Assembly: GCF_002901825.1 (NCBI RefSeq)
Contig: NZ_PPQD01000028.1
Span: 56,707 to 120,706 of the forward strand
Direction of reading: 5' to 3'
Origin: Mammaliicoccus sciuri
GTDB taxonomy: Bacteria; Bacillota; Bacilli; Staphylococcales; Staphylococcaceae
DNA length: 64,000 bases
In this document: positions 45,405 through 54,714 of the stretch, in pieces
How the letters are laid out: every line of letters begins with the position of its first letter
Position numbering within the stretch: position 1 is the stretch's first letter
Position numbers and translations under genes: made by a program
The notes under the pieces: generated by a model
What the model was told of the DNA's origin: nothing
Databases searched by the model: none
What the model saw: only the letters and a program-made list of their open reading frames with translations

Positions 45405-46121
45405 TTATTTCTTGCTAATTTCTTCTAAAGGTTGTGCATTACCATATTGATGTTTTGGTGTGCGATCATTTTTCGCCCACTTAACAGCATTTTTAATAAC
45501 TTGTTGAATTTCTTCATTATAATAAGTAGGGTAACTTTCGTGTCCCGGTCTAAAATAAAAAATCTTTCCGTTTCCGCGCTTAAATGTCGCACCACTTCTA
45601 AACACTTCTCCACCTTCAAACCAACTGATAAATATTGTTTCATCTGGTGCTGGTATATCAAAGTGTTCGCCATACATTTCTTCTTTTTCTAATTCAATAT
45701 ACTGCCCTAATCCATCTGTAATTGGATGCGTTGGGTCAACTACCCAAAGTCGCTCTCTATCATCTGCTTCGCGCCATTTTAAGTCACATGTCGTACCCAT
45801 CAAACTTTTGAATATTTTAGAGAAATGTCCAGAATGTAACACGATAAGACCCATACCATCTAGTACACGTGCTTTTACTTTTTCGACGATTTCATCTTTC
45901 ACTTCATCATGTGCTTTATGACCCCACCATAACAAGACATCAGTCTCAGCTAATACTTCATCCGTTAATCCGTGTTCTGCTTCATCTAATGTTGCTGTTT
46001 TAACGTCGTGCTCTTCACCTAAAAATTCAGCAATTACATTGTGAATACCATTAGGATAAACTGCTTTAATTTCTTCACTTTCTACTTCGTGTCTATATTC
46101 ATTCCATACTGTTATGTTCAT
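45405..46121 (-). CDS. ThuA-domain protein
   Basis: 238 aa. ThuA-like glutamine-amidotransferase-like fold: [70 protein letters not shown] and [13 protein letters not shown]. ThuA with ThuB (a Gfo/Idh protein) takes part in conversion of trehalose and related disaccharides to 3-keto derivatives in rhizobia. Lies between two Gfo/Idh genes here. Confidence 0.9.
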   Translation of the reverse strand: MNITVWNEYRHEVESEEIKAVYPNGIHNVIAEFLGEEHDVKTATLDEAEHGLTDEVLAETDVLLWWGHKAHDEVKDEIVEKVKARVLDGMGLIVLHSGHFSKIFKSLMGTTCDLKWREADDRERLWVVDPTHPITDGLGQYIELEKEEMYGEHFDIPAPDETIFISWFEGGEVFRSGATFKRGNGKIFYFRPGHESYPTYYNEEIQQVIKNAVKWAKNDRTPKHQYGNAQPLEEISKK

Positions 46122-46136
46122 TAATAAAACCCCTTC

Positions 46137-47213
46137 TTAGTCAAAATATACTGCTTTACCAGTCTTAGCTGATTTATAAAGTGCTTCTAATATTTGTGTA
46201 ATCACAATTGCTTGTTCTGGTTTCACAACAGGCTCTGTATCATTAAGAATACTGTCAATCCAACTACGTGCCTCTACTTCAGCTTCATCTACTTTTTCGC
46301 CTTCATAAAAATCAACGCCTTTATTCTCAAGTTCTACTTGCGTTGTATATAAAGAACCAAAGTCTTCTCCGTGGATTCTTAAGCCATCTTTCATATCGGC
46401 ACCACCTTCAGTACCAGATAATGAACATTTTGCTTCATCTACTTCTAAAGAGTTTAACGCCCAACTTGATTCAAGCATGATTGTCGCACCATTTTTCATC
46501 TTAATAAAACCGAAAGCTGAGTCCTCTACTTTGAACTTTTCAGGATCCCATGGTCCCCATGCATTAGCTGCATTTTCTTTCTTACCTAACTTATGGAAAG
46601 TTGAACCCATTACTGATTCTGGTTCGTAATTATCCATCATCCATAATGTTAAATCGAGTGCATGTGTCCCTATATCAATTAAAGGACCACCACCTTGTTG
46701 TTCTTCGTCTAAAAAGACACCCCAAGTCGGCACTGCTCTACGACGAATAGCATGTGCTTTCCCAAAATAAATATCCCCTAAGTCGCCACGCTCTGTCGCT
46801 TTATGTAAATATTGACTGTCAGGTCTAAATCTATTTTGATAACCAATCGTAAGTTTCTTGCCATTACGTTTAGCCGCTTCAATCATTTCTTGCGCTTCTT
46901 CTGTCGTCTTAGCCATAGGTTTTTCACACATAACATGTTTACCTGCATCTAATGACGCAACCGTTAATTCCTTATGAGAACTGTTCGGTGTACATACATG
47001 AATGACATCAATAGCATCATTCTTTAAGAGTGATTGGTAATCTTCGTAAACTTTCGCATTATCTGTACCATATTCCTTAGCTGCTACTTGTGCTTTTTCA
47101 ATATCGATATCACAAAAAGCAACAATGTTCACTTCGTTTATTTTTTGTAAACTCGGTAAATGCTTACCATTCGCAATACCACCACAACCAATAATTCCTA
47201 CATTCAAACTCAT
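46137..47213 (-). CDS. Gfo/Idh/MocA-family oxidoreductase (first copy)
   Basis: 358 aa. Rossmann GIIGCGGIANGKHLPSLQKI; VIHVCTPNSSHKE; HVMCEKPMAKT; QGGGPLIDIGTHALDLTLWM. First gene of the operon, ATG after AAGGGGTTGTAC. A perfect cre site lies 46 bases upstream. Could be an NAD(P)-dependent sugar or inositol dehydrogenase. Confidence 0.91.
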   Translation of the reverse strand: MSLNVGIIGCGGIANGKHLPSLQKINEVNIVAFCDIDIEKAQVAAKEYGTDNAKVYEDYQSLLKNDAIDVIHVCTPNSSHKELTVASLDAGKHVMCEKPMAKTTEEAQEMIEAAKRNGKKLTIGYQNRFRPDSQYLHKATERGDLGDIYFGKAHAIRRRAVPTWGVFLDEEQQGGGPLIDIGTHALDLTLWMMDNYEPESVMGSTFHKLGKKENAANAWGPWDPEKFKVEDSAFGFIKMKNGATIMLESSWALNSLEVDEAKCSLSGTEGGADMKDGLRIHGEDFGSLYTTQVELENKGVDFYEGEKVDEAEVEARSWIDSILNDTEPVVKPEQAIVITQILEALYKSAKTGKAVYFD

Positions 47214-47258
47214 ATGTACAACCCCTTTTATGTATTTATGCTCAATTTAATAACATTA

Positions 47259-47273
47259 AGCAATCGCTTACAT
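47259..47273 (-). promoter_or_regulatory. cre site (CcpA) upstream of the Gfo/Idh-ThuA operon
   Basis: On the - strand ATGTAAGCGATTGCT satisfies every fixed position of WTGNAANCGNWNNCW. Predicted strong carbon catabolite repression. The rest of the 307-base gap holds AT-rich promoter sequence and the terminator at 47455-47510. Confidence 0.88.
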
Positions 47274-47454
47274 TTTTGTTTATATAACTATGTTAAAATA
47301 AAAAACAATAAACACCAACGAATAACACTTGCAAAGACACTTATATTTTACATCTGAATATATTTTCATAAGTTAAAAATATTTTCAGTATGATAAATAG
47401 AAAAAACAAGTGAATTATTTGAAATAAAAGACCAAGACCAAAATCGCAAATTAT

Positions 47455-47510
47455 AAAAATACCACCTCATTTCTAACTGATTAAATCAGCGAAATGAGGT
47501 GGTATTTATT
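47455..47510 (-). terminator. Terminator of the Na/Pi transporter gene
   Basis: AAATACCACCTCATTTC / GAAATGAGGTGGTATTT, an uninterrupted 16-17 base stem with about 17 loop bases, just after the stop. Confidence 0.9.
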
Positions 47511-47520
47511 TTTATTTTAT

Positions 47521-49173
47521 TTATATCTTCACTTCAGTTGTTTGTGTGTATGAATGCTCTCCGAGGTTAATCATGGATTCTGATATATTTCGTGAGTGGT
47601 AACCAATTCTTTCAAGAATTGATATCATGTCGATATATACAAGGCTACCTTCTGGTGAACATTCGCCAGAGCTTAATCTTTTGATATGTTTTTTACGTAA
47701 GTCATGCTCTAGTACATATGAATCTTGGCTTCGTTTAACAACTTCGTCTTTTTTCACATTGTCATAAACATCAAATACTTCAAACGTTTTTTCATATGAA
47801 ATTTTTACATGATCATATAATCGTTCAATGCTTTCTTCTGCTTTTGATGAAATTTGAATATCAGCTGATTGTTTCTTCTGCAATTCTTCTAAGTATGATT
47901 CTGTTAAAGTTGATACTTTCAATATTGTTCTATTAACATCATATAAAACAGATAGCCTTTCAGCATCTTTAGCTGATAGTTTTTTCTCAGATAATTTATT
48001 TAAATATTGACGGACATTATCATACATATTATCTACTGCAAGGTGTTTATCTTTATGCTTTTTAATTGCTTTTTCATCAATATTTTCAACATTATTCAAC
48101 ATTGAAACAGTCATTTTACCGATATTTTGAATTTCATCTTGAGCCTCTTGAAGTGCGATACTAGGCGCTCGATTAATTAAATTATTATCAAGATATTTCG
48201 GTTTATATTTTTCATTTACATCTTCACCTGGAATGATTTTCGTTACAATCCAAGCTAGTGCGAAGATGAATGGTAACTGTATAAGTGTATTTGTTACATT
48301 GAATGTTCCGTGTGCAAATGCTATAACCATTTTTGGATTTAAATTCATAGCGTGTTGAATCCATTCCATTATCATTTCGTAGAATGGTAATATTAATAGA
48401 AATACTGCTGCACCGATAACATTAAACATAACATGCGCCATCGCAACACGCTTAGCGGCGATAGAACCTGCTAAACTCGCTAATACAGCTGTAATCGTCG
48501 TTCCAATATTGTCACCTAATAAGATTGGTAATGCACCATGCAATGAAACTAAATCATTGGCATAGAACCCTTGTAAAATACCAATCGTTGCACTTGAACT
48601 TTGAACGATTAACGTCACAAATGTACCTGCAAGTACACCTAATATCGGAGTAGAAGACATATCTAACATAATTTGTTTAAAGCCTTCTAAATTAGCAAGT
48701 GGTTTCACCGCACCACTCATTAATTCTAGACCATAGAATAGTGATCCAAATCCGAAGAAAATCATACCGATATTTTTAACTTTTCTTTTTTGAATGAAGA
48801 AAATTAAAAACGCACCTAACGCTAGTATTGGTAAAGCATACTCACCAATGTTAATCCCAATAATAAACGCTGTGACCGTCGTACCGATATTGGCACCCAT
48901 GACAACACCTATTGCTTGTCGCATCGTCATAAATCCAGCACTTACGAGTCCAATTGTGATAACCGTTGTTCCTGAACTACTTTGTATTAAAATTGTCACG
49001 ATCATACCTGCAAGTACACCCATAATAGGATTACTTGTAAATCTATTTAATATACTTCTTAATCTATCGCCTGCTGCTGCTTGTAATCCATCCCCCATTT
49101 GTTTAATCCCGTATAGGAAGATACCTAATCCACCGATGAATGTAAAAATCATTTGTAAAGCCGAGAGTTCCAT
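47521..49173 (-). CDS. Na/Pi cotransporter family protein with PhoU-like C-terminus
   Basis: 550 aa. Two inverted hydrophobic repeats carry the QSSS signature (VTILIQSSSGTTVITIGLVS and VTLIVQSSSATIGILQGF), with GANIGTTVTA and GDNIGTTITA. The C-terminal ~220 residues are cytosolic and helical (PhoU-like). Sodium-dependent phosphate uptake or another anion. The ATG at 49173 follows AGAGGTG. It is 148 bases downstream of mpsC on the same strand with no obvious terminator between, so it may be partly co-transcribed. Confidence 0.88.
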   Translation of the reverse strand: MELSALQMIFTFIGGLGIFLYGIKQMGDGLQAAAGDRLRSILNRFTSNPIMGVLAGMIVTILIQSSSGTTVITIGLVSAGFMTMRQAIGVVMGANIGTTVTAFIIGINIGEYALPILALGAFLIFFIQKRKVKNIGMIFFGFGSLFYGLELMSGAVKPLANLEGFKQIMLDMSSTPILGVLAGTFVTLIVQSSSATIGILQGFYANDLVSLHGALPILLGDNIGTTITAVLASLAGSIAAKRVAMAHVMFNVIGAAVFLLILPFYEMIMEWIQHAMNLNPKMVIAFAHGTFNVTNTLIQLPFIFALAWIVTKIIPGEDVNEKYKPKYLDNNLINRAPSIALQEAQDEIQNIGKMTVSMLNNVENIDEKAIKKHKDKHLAVDNMYDNVRQYLNKLSEKKLSAKDAERLSVLYDVNRTILKVSTLTESYLEELQKKQSADIQISSKAEESIERLYDHVKISYEKTFEVFDVYDNVKKDEVVKRSQDSYVLEHDLRKKHIKRLSSGECSPEGSLVYIDMISILERIGYHSRNISESMINLGEHSYTQTTEVKI

Positions 49174-49321
49174 AACACACCTCTTTAAAGTTATTGTAAC
49201 CATTGTGAATAATAAACTATAATTGTTAAGCTAATGTAAATTTTTAATGAACTTTTATTAAAATTATGATTATTCTTTGCTACTTAATTTTTAAAAGGTT
49301 TTCATTATAGATATCTGGCAA

Positions 49322-49690
49322 TTATTTATTAAATTGTTCTTCTATATTATGATGCATTTTAAAGATCATCATACGTTCACCTGTTCGTGAACTTAAATCT
49401 GTATGGAAACTTTTGACGTCTTGTTGTGTAATTTCAAATATCATTTGATATAAATGATCCATATCTGATTCTACTAATTTTGAACGTGTACGTTTTATAC
49501 TCAGTAAACCTTCTTGCGTTTCACAAACGCTATACTCTGCAGGTGTAAGCACACCTTGTAAATCAACAATAATCATATCCCTAATAATATCTGTCTTTAC
49601 AGATAGAGATCCTCTACCTAAATATTCTTTTTCCCATTGTGTAATGGCTTTACTAATTTTTGATTCACATGCTCCTTTTGTCATTTCCAT
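49322..49690 (-). CDS. mpsC: MpsC-family protein (DUF2294)
   Basis: 122 aa, soluble. The whole protein follows the DUF2294/MpsC pattern: ISKAITQWEKEYLGRGSLSV, KTDIIRDMIIVDLQGVLTPA, LLSIKRTRSKLVES and KSFHTDLSSRTGERMMIF. In staphylococci it is the third gene of the membrane-potential/inorganic-carbon (mps) operon; its own job is not established. The ATG follows AAGGAGAG. It comes after an extra carbonic-anhydrase-like gene here. Confidence 0.9.
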   Translation of the reverse strand: MEMTKGACESKISKAITQWEKEYLGRGSLSVKTDIIRDMIIVDLQGVLTPAEYSVCETQEGLLSIKRTRSKLVESDMDHLYQMIFEITQQDVKSFHTDLSSRTGERMMIFKMHHNIEEQFNK

Positions 49691-49719
49691 ATTTGTCTCT
49701 CCTTAATGCTTATTTTGCT

Positions 49720-50202
49720 TTATGTTAAATATTCAGCAATTGTTTCAATATTGCTTTGATTAATGGTCATACCGTTTATTGTAATACCAGATGGTATAAG
49801 TGGATGATTAGAAACTTGATGAATACTTTGTTTAATACTTTGGTGAATATCACTTTCACCATTTAACCATTCATGAATATTGTCACTACTAAACTCAGGC
49901 TTACAGTTATTAAACAAGTAATCGAGTGTTTTAATTTTTTCTGTATGACTTTTAACACTTTCAGGTAATGCGATCACTTGTTTATCGTCTGACTTTCTAA
50001 TGATATAAATATTCTCTATATCATATTCATAAATCGCGATAATAATAGATCGCATCACATCACCATATGCATGCGAAATTTCTGCTTGATAGCTTTGTAT
50101 CGACATAACATGATTAGGGTTGAAATTTAAAGATTCAACAAGTTGGCTTTCTAGATGTGTATTTAAATCAGATAGTATGAGTATATTTTTTTCATCATTC
50201 AT
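49720..50202 (-). CDS. Beta-carbonic-anhydrase-like protein lacking zinc ligands
   Basis: 160 aa. The layout follows small beta-carbonic anhydrases such as YtiB: a first strand ILILSDLNTHLESQL where active enzymes have C-x-D-x-R; a GDVMRSIIIAIYEYDIENIY helix-strand; and a C-terminal HPLIPSGITINGMTIN block like the HPL(I/L)P...VHG end of beta-CAs. The first Cys is replaced by Asp, the Asp by Asn and Arg by His; the second HxxC zinc motif reads RKSDDK. Only one Cys exists in the protein. It should not bind catalytic zinc. It stands between mpsB and mpsC (62-base gap to mpsB, 29 to mpsC). The ATG at 50202 is spaced 9 from GAGAGG. Possibly a bicarbonate/CO2 sensor or structural partner; this is inference. 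Confidence 0.75.
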   Translation of the reverse strand: MNDEKNILILSDLNTHLESQLVESLNFNPNHVMSIQSYQAEISHAYGDVMRSIIIAIYEYDIENIYIIRKSDDKQVIALPESVKSHTEKIKTLDYLFNNCKPEFSSDNIHEWLNGESDIHQSIKQSIHQVSNHPLIPSGITINGMTINQSNIETIAEYLT

Positions 50203-50264
50203 ATTATACATCCTCTCGAGTCTAGGACATAAATTGTTGTCCTGCTCATTTATTTACCATTTAT

Positions 50265-52814
50265 TTACCATTTATGCCATTCACCATTTTCATCTATACT
50301 TGATAGCAATAACCAATCATTTTTAACTTTTGTGTTAAGCGCGGTATTTTCATTGAGTAATTTACGAATATAATCATTCGGCGCTTGTATTACAACTAAT
50401 AATCGAATCGGTGCATGATAATATTCTCCATCAGCTTTCATGACTGATTGCCAAGGAAGACCTGTCAGTAAATCACTACCATTTCCTTGCATAACACCAA
50501 TGCCACTCGTCACCGTTTGGGTTATTTTATTGCCGCTTCCGTAATAGTAAGGTGCTACCGTTGAAGCATAATATTGTAAGTTAATCCATTGTGCAACTGT
50601 CGCTGGACCACTTAAAATTGTATTTAAAATTTCACCGTCATGATCTTTCATCCAGTCATAATTATGCAGAAATGCACGACCATTTAATTGAGATTGCTCT
50701 GTTAATGTTCTCTTACCAATAACAAACGTTGCATTTCTAGCTAATCCCCATTCTGGTCGGATTTCACTCCAGTCACTTGCTAACTGTTCTGCTTTAGTTG
50801 TGGATTGTGCATTTGAATGTTCCATGCCCGGAATATCTTCAAGTCTTAAACGATTTGCTTCTTGACTAGCTTTAGGCAAAGCTGATTTTAATTTTTCTAA
50901 AGCACGCTCAGCTTGATTCGAGAGTTCGGGTACATAAAGCCATTCTAATTGATCTGTTGTCGTGCTATGTTCAGCAGCAACAAATACTGTATCTTCCGGA
51001 ATTATAATGTTATTGCTTTTGAGTCCTTCTCTAACTTCAGGCAAATTACATAAAGTCGCTAATACTTTTCCATTAAAACCACTCGCTGATCCACCACACG
51101 CGCCACAATCTAATGAAGCTGCATAAGGGTTGTTTGCACTATGACTACCATGTCCGCAAATGACAACTAATGGCGCAAAATCTTCCGTTAAATCCATTAA
51201 TTTCAATGCTTCTCGTGCGTAAGTAAGCTGTTCTTGTTTCGTAAACCCAATAGGTAAATCACCAAACCGATTTGACGCATAATCTATAGAAAGTTTCGTT
51301 TCCGGTTTATTCATAAGATTTTTATTAAATCGATTGACCAAATCTCCCGTACGTTTAGGCATAAAGCTTCTCGCTATCGTTTGTACACTTAGCCATGAAC
51401 CTGTTAGTTCTGGAAGCAATAGACTTGGTAATACATTTTGTTTCATTTTTTTAAATGTATAAAATATTGACGAAATACTTTTTTTCTTTTCAACGTAATG
51501 ATTGGATTGATGTGCATCTTCGTATTCATAAATCTTATGTTGCGGTTTATTCATTACTGGTAAAGCATTGTGTGTATGTTGATGTCCGAGTTCACACTTT
51601 TCAATTGGTAGTCCAAAGAATCCTGCAATACCAATCGTTTCGAAAGGACCTTCCATTTCTAATTGTCTTCTAAAAGGTTCCGACCGTGTATCAATACAAA
51701 AAGCGAGCTGTGCCTCGACAAATGCTTTATCATCTTCATGATGGAAATGAGATTGAATTTCACTTTGTAATTGTGACCCATACGTATCTTCCCAAGCTTC
51801 TAGCAATAATTTATGTTGTGTAATGCGATCAAATTGATGCGCAAATGTTACATAATCTTCTCGTTCACCTTGAGATAATGCGAACCAATTTTCCAACGTT
51901 AAGATTCCACTTTCAAACCAAGATAGCACTTGAGACATATCTTCTTCAGTATGTTGTTGCTCTTGAGCATGTTCACTCATCAATGTCCATTCCAAAGCCA
52001 ATCTTATGGCTAAATAATCCGTCAGCAAGTATAAATGTTCGTCTTTCCAAAGCATCATACCTGCCCATCCTGGTAAAGCCAACAAGTGTATTTCAAGATA
52101 TGATTGTACTTGTGCTTCTGATATACCAAGTTTGTCTAAACAACTTTCAATTGTTTCAATAGATGTTGATGGTAGCATTTTTATTTTATGCCTTTCTGCC
52201 TTCGATAAAGATGGATCCAAACGAGCTAACCTTTTCCAATTTTTGAAGAAACCTTTACCATCTTTATGGATTGCCCATCCTGATTGATTATCATCAAGAT
52301 ATAATTTACTCCACTTAATCATTTGTGCATCCAACTTATCTAAATATGCCTGTCCAGAATATTGTTCAATACGCGTACTTAAAATAATGTCATCCTCTTT
52401 TTGTTTACTCAGTTCAACATTTTCTAATGATGTTCTTAATTGCTTTTGATCTTGTTCAGTAAGATTTACTTTGTGATTTCTATTAAACAAGATACTTTCA
52501 GCGTATTCTCTTAACATCACTTTATTTAATGGCGTATTATCATTCGATAGCCATGCCGATAACCGTTCTTCTATATATTCCTGTTTAATTTCTCCTTTTT
52601 CAATTGCAGCAAATAATAAACTTTCATTCGGATACAAATCGACATTCTGTACCTTTTGAAACCATCTCGCGACATTTTCAAAAGTACAATCTTCTAGGCT
52701 TGCCCAAGGATGTCTTGCTGCAAATATATTAATAGGAGAAAGTGGTGTTATGACACGACTCGCCTCTTTAATTGAATATGTGATGTCATTTTGTGATTCA
52801 ATTGTTTGCGTCAT
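50265..52814 (-). CDS. mpsB: Inorganic carbon accumulation protein DabA/MpsB (DUF2309)
   Basis: 849 aa. Cytosolic, beta-CA-like subunit of the DabAB/MpsAB system that converts CO2 to bicarbonate, driven by cation flow. Zinc and catalytic residues are intact: AFCIDTRSEPFRR (C-x-D-x-R) and ICGHGSHSANNPYAASLDCG then ACGG (His and Cys ligands). N-terminal INIFAARHPWASLE is another family block. The ATG at 52814 follows AAGGAGGTTATC and overlaps the mpsA 3' end by 17 bases, indicating translational coupling. Confidence 0.95.
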   Translation of the reverse strand: MTQTIESQNDITYSIKEASRVITPLSPINIFAARHPWASLEDCTFENVARWFQKVQNVDLYPNESLLFAAIEKGEIKQEYIEERLSAWLSNDNTPLNKVMLREYAESILFNRNHKVNLTEQDQKQLRTSLENVELSKQKEDDIILSTRIEQYSGQAYLDKLDAQMIKWSKLYLDDNQSGWAIHKDGKGFFKNWKRLARLDPSLSKAERHKIKMLPSTSIETIESCLDKLGISEAQVQSYLEIHLLALPGWAGMMLWKDEHLYLLTDYLAIRLALEWTLMSEHAQEQQHTEEDMSQVLSWFESGILTLENWFALSQGEREDYVTFAHQFDRITQHKLLLEAWEDTYGSQLQSEIQSHFHHEDDKAFVEAQLAFCIDTRSEPFRRQLEMEGPFETIGIAGFFGLPIEKCELGHQHTHNALPVMNKPQHKIYEYEDAHQSNHYVEKKKSISSIFYTFKKMKQNVLPSLLLPELTGSWLSVQTIARSFMPKRTGDLVNRFNKNLMNKPETKLSIDYASNRFGDLPIGFTKQEQLTYAREALKLMDLTEDFAPLVVICGHGSHSANNPYAASLDCGACGGSASGFNGKVLATLCNLPEVREGLKSNNIIIPEDTVFVAAEHSTTTDQLEWLYVPELSNQAERALEKLKSALPKASQEANRLRLEDIPGMEHSNAQSTTKAEQLASDWSEIRPEWGLARNATFVIGKRTLTEQSQLNGRAFLHNYDWMKDHDGEILNTILSGPATVAQWINLQYYASTVAPYYYGSGNKITQTVTSGIGVMQGNGSDLLTGLPWQSVMKADGEYYHAPIRLLVVIQAPNDYIRKLLNENTALNTKVKNDWLLLSSIDENGEWHKW

Positions 52815-54327
52815 GCTGATAACCTCCTTTAAACTCATGATTTTTCAAATAGCGTGGATGTGTTTCAATATTTTGCACTTTCGATTCACCTAAATGTACA
52901 ATCCATAAATATATAATCGTGACAATTTTAGATGAATGATTTCTTGCAACCCACAAGTTCAGTGCACTTCCTATTAAAAGCAATACAATCATGATAATGA
53001 CTGCAAATATAGGTGTATGATTCACACTTGTAGCGTATTGAAGTAACAAATCATGGAATAAATGATGTACACCAAAGTAAGATAAACCAACAATTAAAAG
53101 TGCTAATAATCCAATGATTCTACCTAACTTGCCCTCACCATATGCGACTAGTTGTGTCCATGAAACAGATAATGACCAAGCTAATATAAGTGCACTAATG
53201 ATTTGGTAACTACTCGTCGGATCCATAAGCCAAAAGATAATACCAATCATAATTGATAATAATCGACCAACTAGAACCCATATATATGACACACTTTCAT
53301 TCATTCTTGAAGGCATATCAAAAGTTCTTACAGCAGAACCAGAACGTAAAAATAGCGTCGCTTTAAATAATCCATGTAACATAAGATGAACGATAGCTGC
53401 TGAATAAACACCTAAAGCACATTGGATAAGCATAAAGCCCATCTGTCCAATCGTTGAACCTACTAACTGCCTTTTATAATCCACATGTACTAAACTAATG
53501 CCAGCTCCCATCAATACTGAAATCGTTGCGATAATGATGAGCAATCCAATTATCCATTCATTTGTAAAAATCGGTGCAAATCTCGTTAAAATAACACCAC
53601 CTACATTTACAATACCGGCATGCATAATCGCTGAAACAGGAGTTGGTGCCGCTACAGATTCTATTAGCCATCTATGAAATGGCCACTGAGCTGCTGGAAT
53701 GATGACCGATATCACTAACATCAACTGAATAACCACACCTTGCCACGAATCAAATTGGTCAAGATGGCTTTCACTAAATATAGTAGACTGTTGCCATTCA
53801 CCCGTTACATTGTATGTCAGTATAATCGCGATTACTAAAGCAATCCAACTAACGATAAAGATCATGCTAGTACTTTTCGCTAAACGTTTCGTAATGTGCC
53901 ATTGTTTGTTTAAACCGATTAAACGCGTTAAACAAAATAATGTTAACCCCCATAATATCGCCATTAATCTTAAATCATTACTTAACCATGCAATCGAAGC
54001 AAACACTGTCATAAAAGTAAATAATGAAAAATATTTACGATACTGTGCATCTCCATCTAAATAACGTACGGAAAACCTTTGAATAATAAGACCAATACTC
54101 AAAATAAAGAGTGCGAGCAACCATGACAATTTATCTAAATGCCAAAATCCTATATATACATTTCCGCTTGTCATACACAAGCCAATTAATGAGATAAGCA
54201 CTGGTATAAATGCAATTACTAAGTGAACATTAATATATGCCTTTGCCACTTTTGGCAGTAAATATATGATGCTACTTATAAGCGCTAATCCAATTGAAAT
54301 AAAAAATAATACTAATAAACCTGTCAT
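52798..54327 (-). CDS. mpsA: NuoL-like membrane subunit DabB/MpsA
   Basis: 509 aa, about 13-14 helices, homologous to the proton/sodium-translocating NuoL/MrpA subunits. Key segments: WPFHRWLIESVAAPTPVSAI then MHAGIVNVGGVILTRFAP (conserved Lys-site helix region of the family with charged/His residues), and GSTIGQMGFMLIQCALGVYS then AAIVHLMLHGLFKATLFLRS. Couples cation flow to MpsB. The ATG at 54327 follows AAAAGGAGCG. First gene of the mps operon, behind a terminator-like leader hairpin. Confidence 0.94.
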   Translation of the reverse strand: MTGLLVLFFISIGLALISSIIYLLPKVAKAYINVHLVIAFIPVLISLIGLCMTSGNVYIGFWHLDKLSWLLALFILSIGLIIQRFSVRYLDGDAQYRKYFSLFTFMTVFASIAWLSNDLRLMAILWGLTLFCLTRLIGLNKQWHITKRLAKSTSMIFIVSWIALVIAIILTYNVTGEWQQSTIFSESHLDQFDSWQGVVIQLMLVISVIIPAAQWPFHRWLIESVAAPTPVSAIMHAGIVNVGGVILTRFAPIFTNEWIIGLLIIIATISVLMGAGISLVHVDYKRQLVGSTIGQMGFMLIQCALGVYSAAIVHLMLHGLFKATLFLRSGSAVRTFDMPSRMNESVSYIWVLVGRLLSIMIGIIFWLMDPTSSYQIISALILAWSLSVSWTQLVAYGEGKLGRIIGLLALLIVGLSYFGVHHLFHDLLLQYATSVNHTPIFAVIIMIVLLLIGSALNLWVARNHSSKIVTIIYLWIVHLGESKVQNIETHPRYLKNHEFKGGYQHDANN

Positions 54328-54355
54328 GTCGGTCGCTCCTTTTCTGTTAAAAGCA

Positions 54356-54418
54356 ATAAAAAAAGCCGACAATTTAAAACAAACCTCTCGTGCAGATTTG
54401 CTTTAATTGTCGGCTTCA
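54356..54418 (-). promoter_or_regulatory. Terminator-like leader hairpin (possible attenuator) before mpsA
   Basis: Read on the - strand: AAGCCGACAATT (54416-54405), an inner stem CAAATC/GGTTTG (54400-54395 with 54385-54380, one G-U pair valid only on this strand), AATTGTCGGCTT (54374-54363), then seven U residues (54364-54358). It ends 29 bases before the mpsA start codon, so it can stop transcription into the mps operon unless antitermination or read-through occurs. No T-box, S-box or other known riboswitch core recognised. Confidence 0.75.
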
Positions 54419-54714
54419 ATCAAACTAACGCTTACCGTTATTTTAATTGCTTCCTTATTATTTATATGTAATCTTTTTGAAATTTTTAATTGTGAGTCAT
54501 TGCACCGTTTTTACTTTTTCAATTAGCCAATATCGATTAGCCACTTGCTAAAGTTTAGATGCTATGAATTTTTATATACTTTAATAACATATATTTATTT
54601 TTATCAAATGTCAATAGTTTGACTATTTAAAATATTCTATAGTTTCATTTATTCGTATTAATGATTATTCACTGTTAAAATAAAACAATATCTTAAACAA
54701 ACGAGGAGATTAAC
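54419..54714. other. Divergent control region of mpsA and mbcS
   Basis: About 295 AT-rich bases between the mps leader hairpin and mbcS. A -strand transcript would have a leader with GGTAAGCGTTAG and other stretches capable of alternative pairing. For mbcS an AACGAGGAGA ribosome binding site precedes the ATG at 54715. No clear -35/-10 pair is asserted. Confidence 0.4.

Noticed and set aside
48794-49222. 142-aa open frame antisense to the Na/Pi transporter
   Set aside because: Low-complexity Ile/Pro/Thr translation typical of the opposite strand of a membrane protein gene; overlaps conserved QSSS region.
54340-54714. Known riboswitch or T-box upstream of mpsA
   Set aside because: No T-box AGGGTGG-ACCGCG sequence or recognised riboswitch core was found; only the terminator hairpin can be supported.
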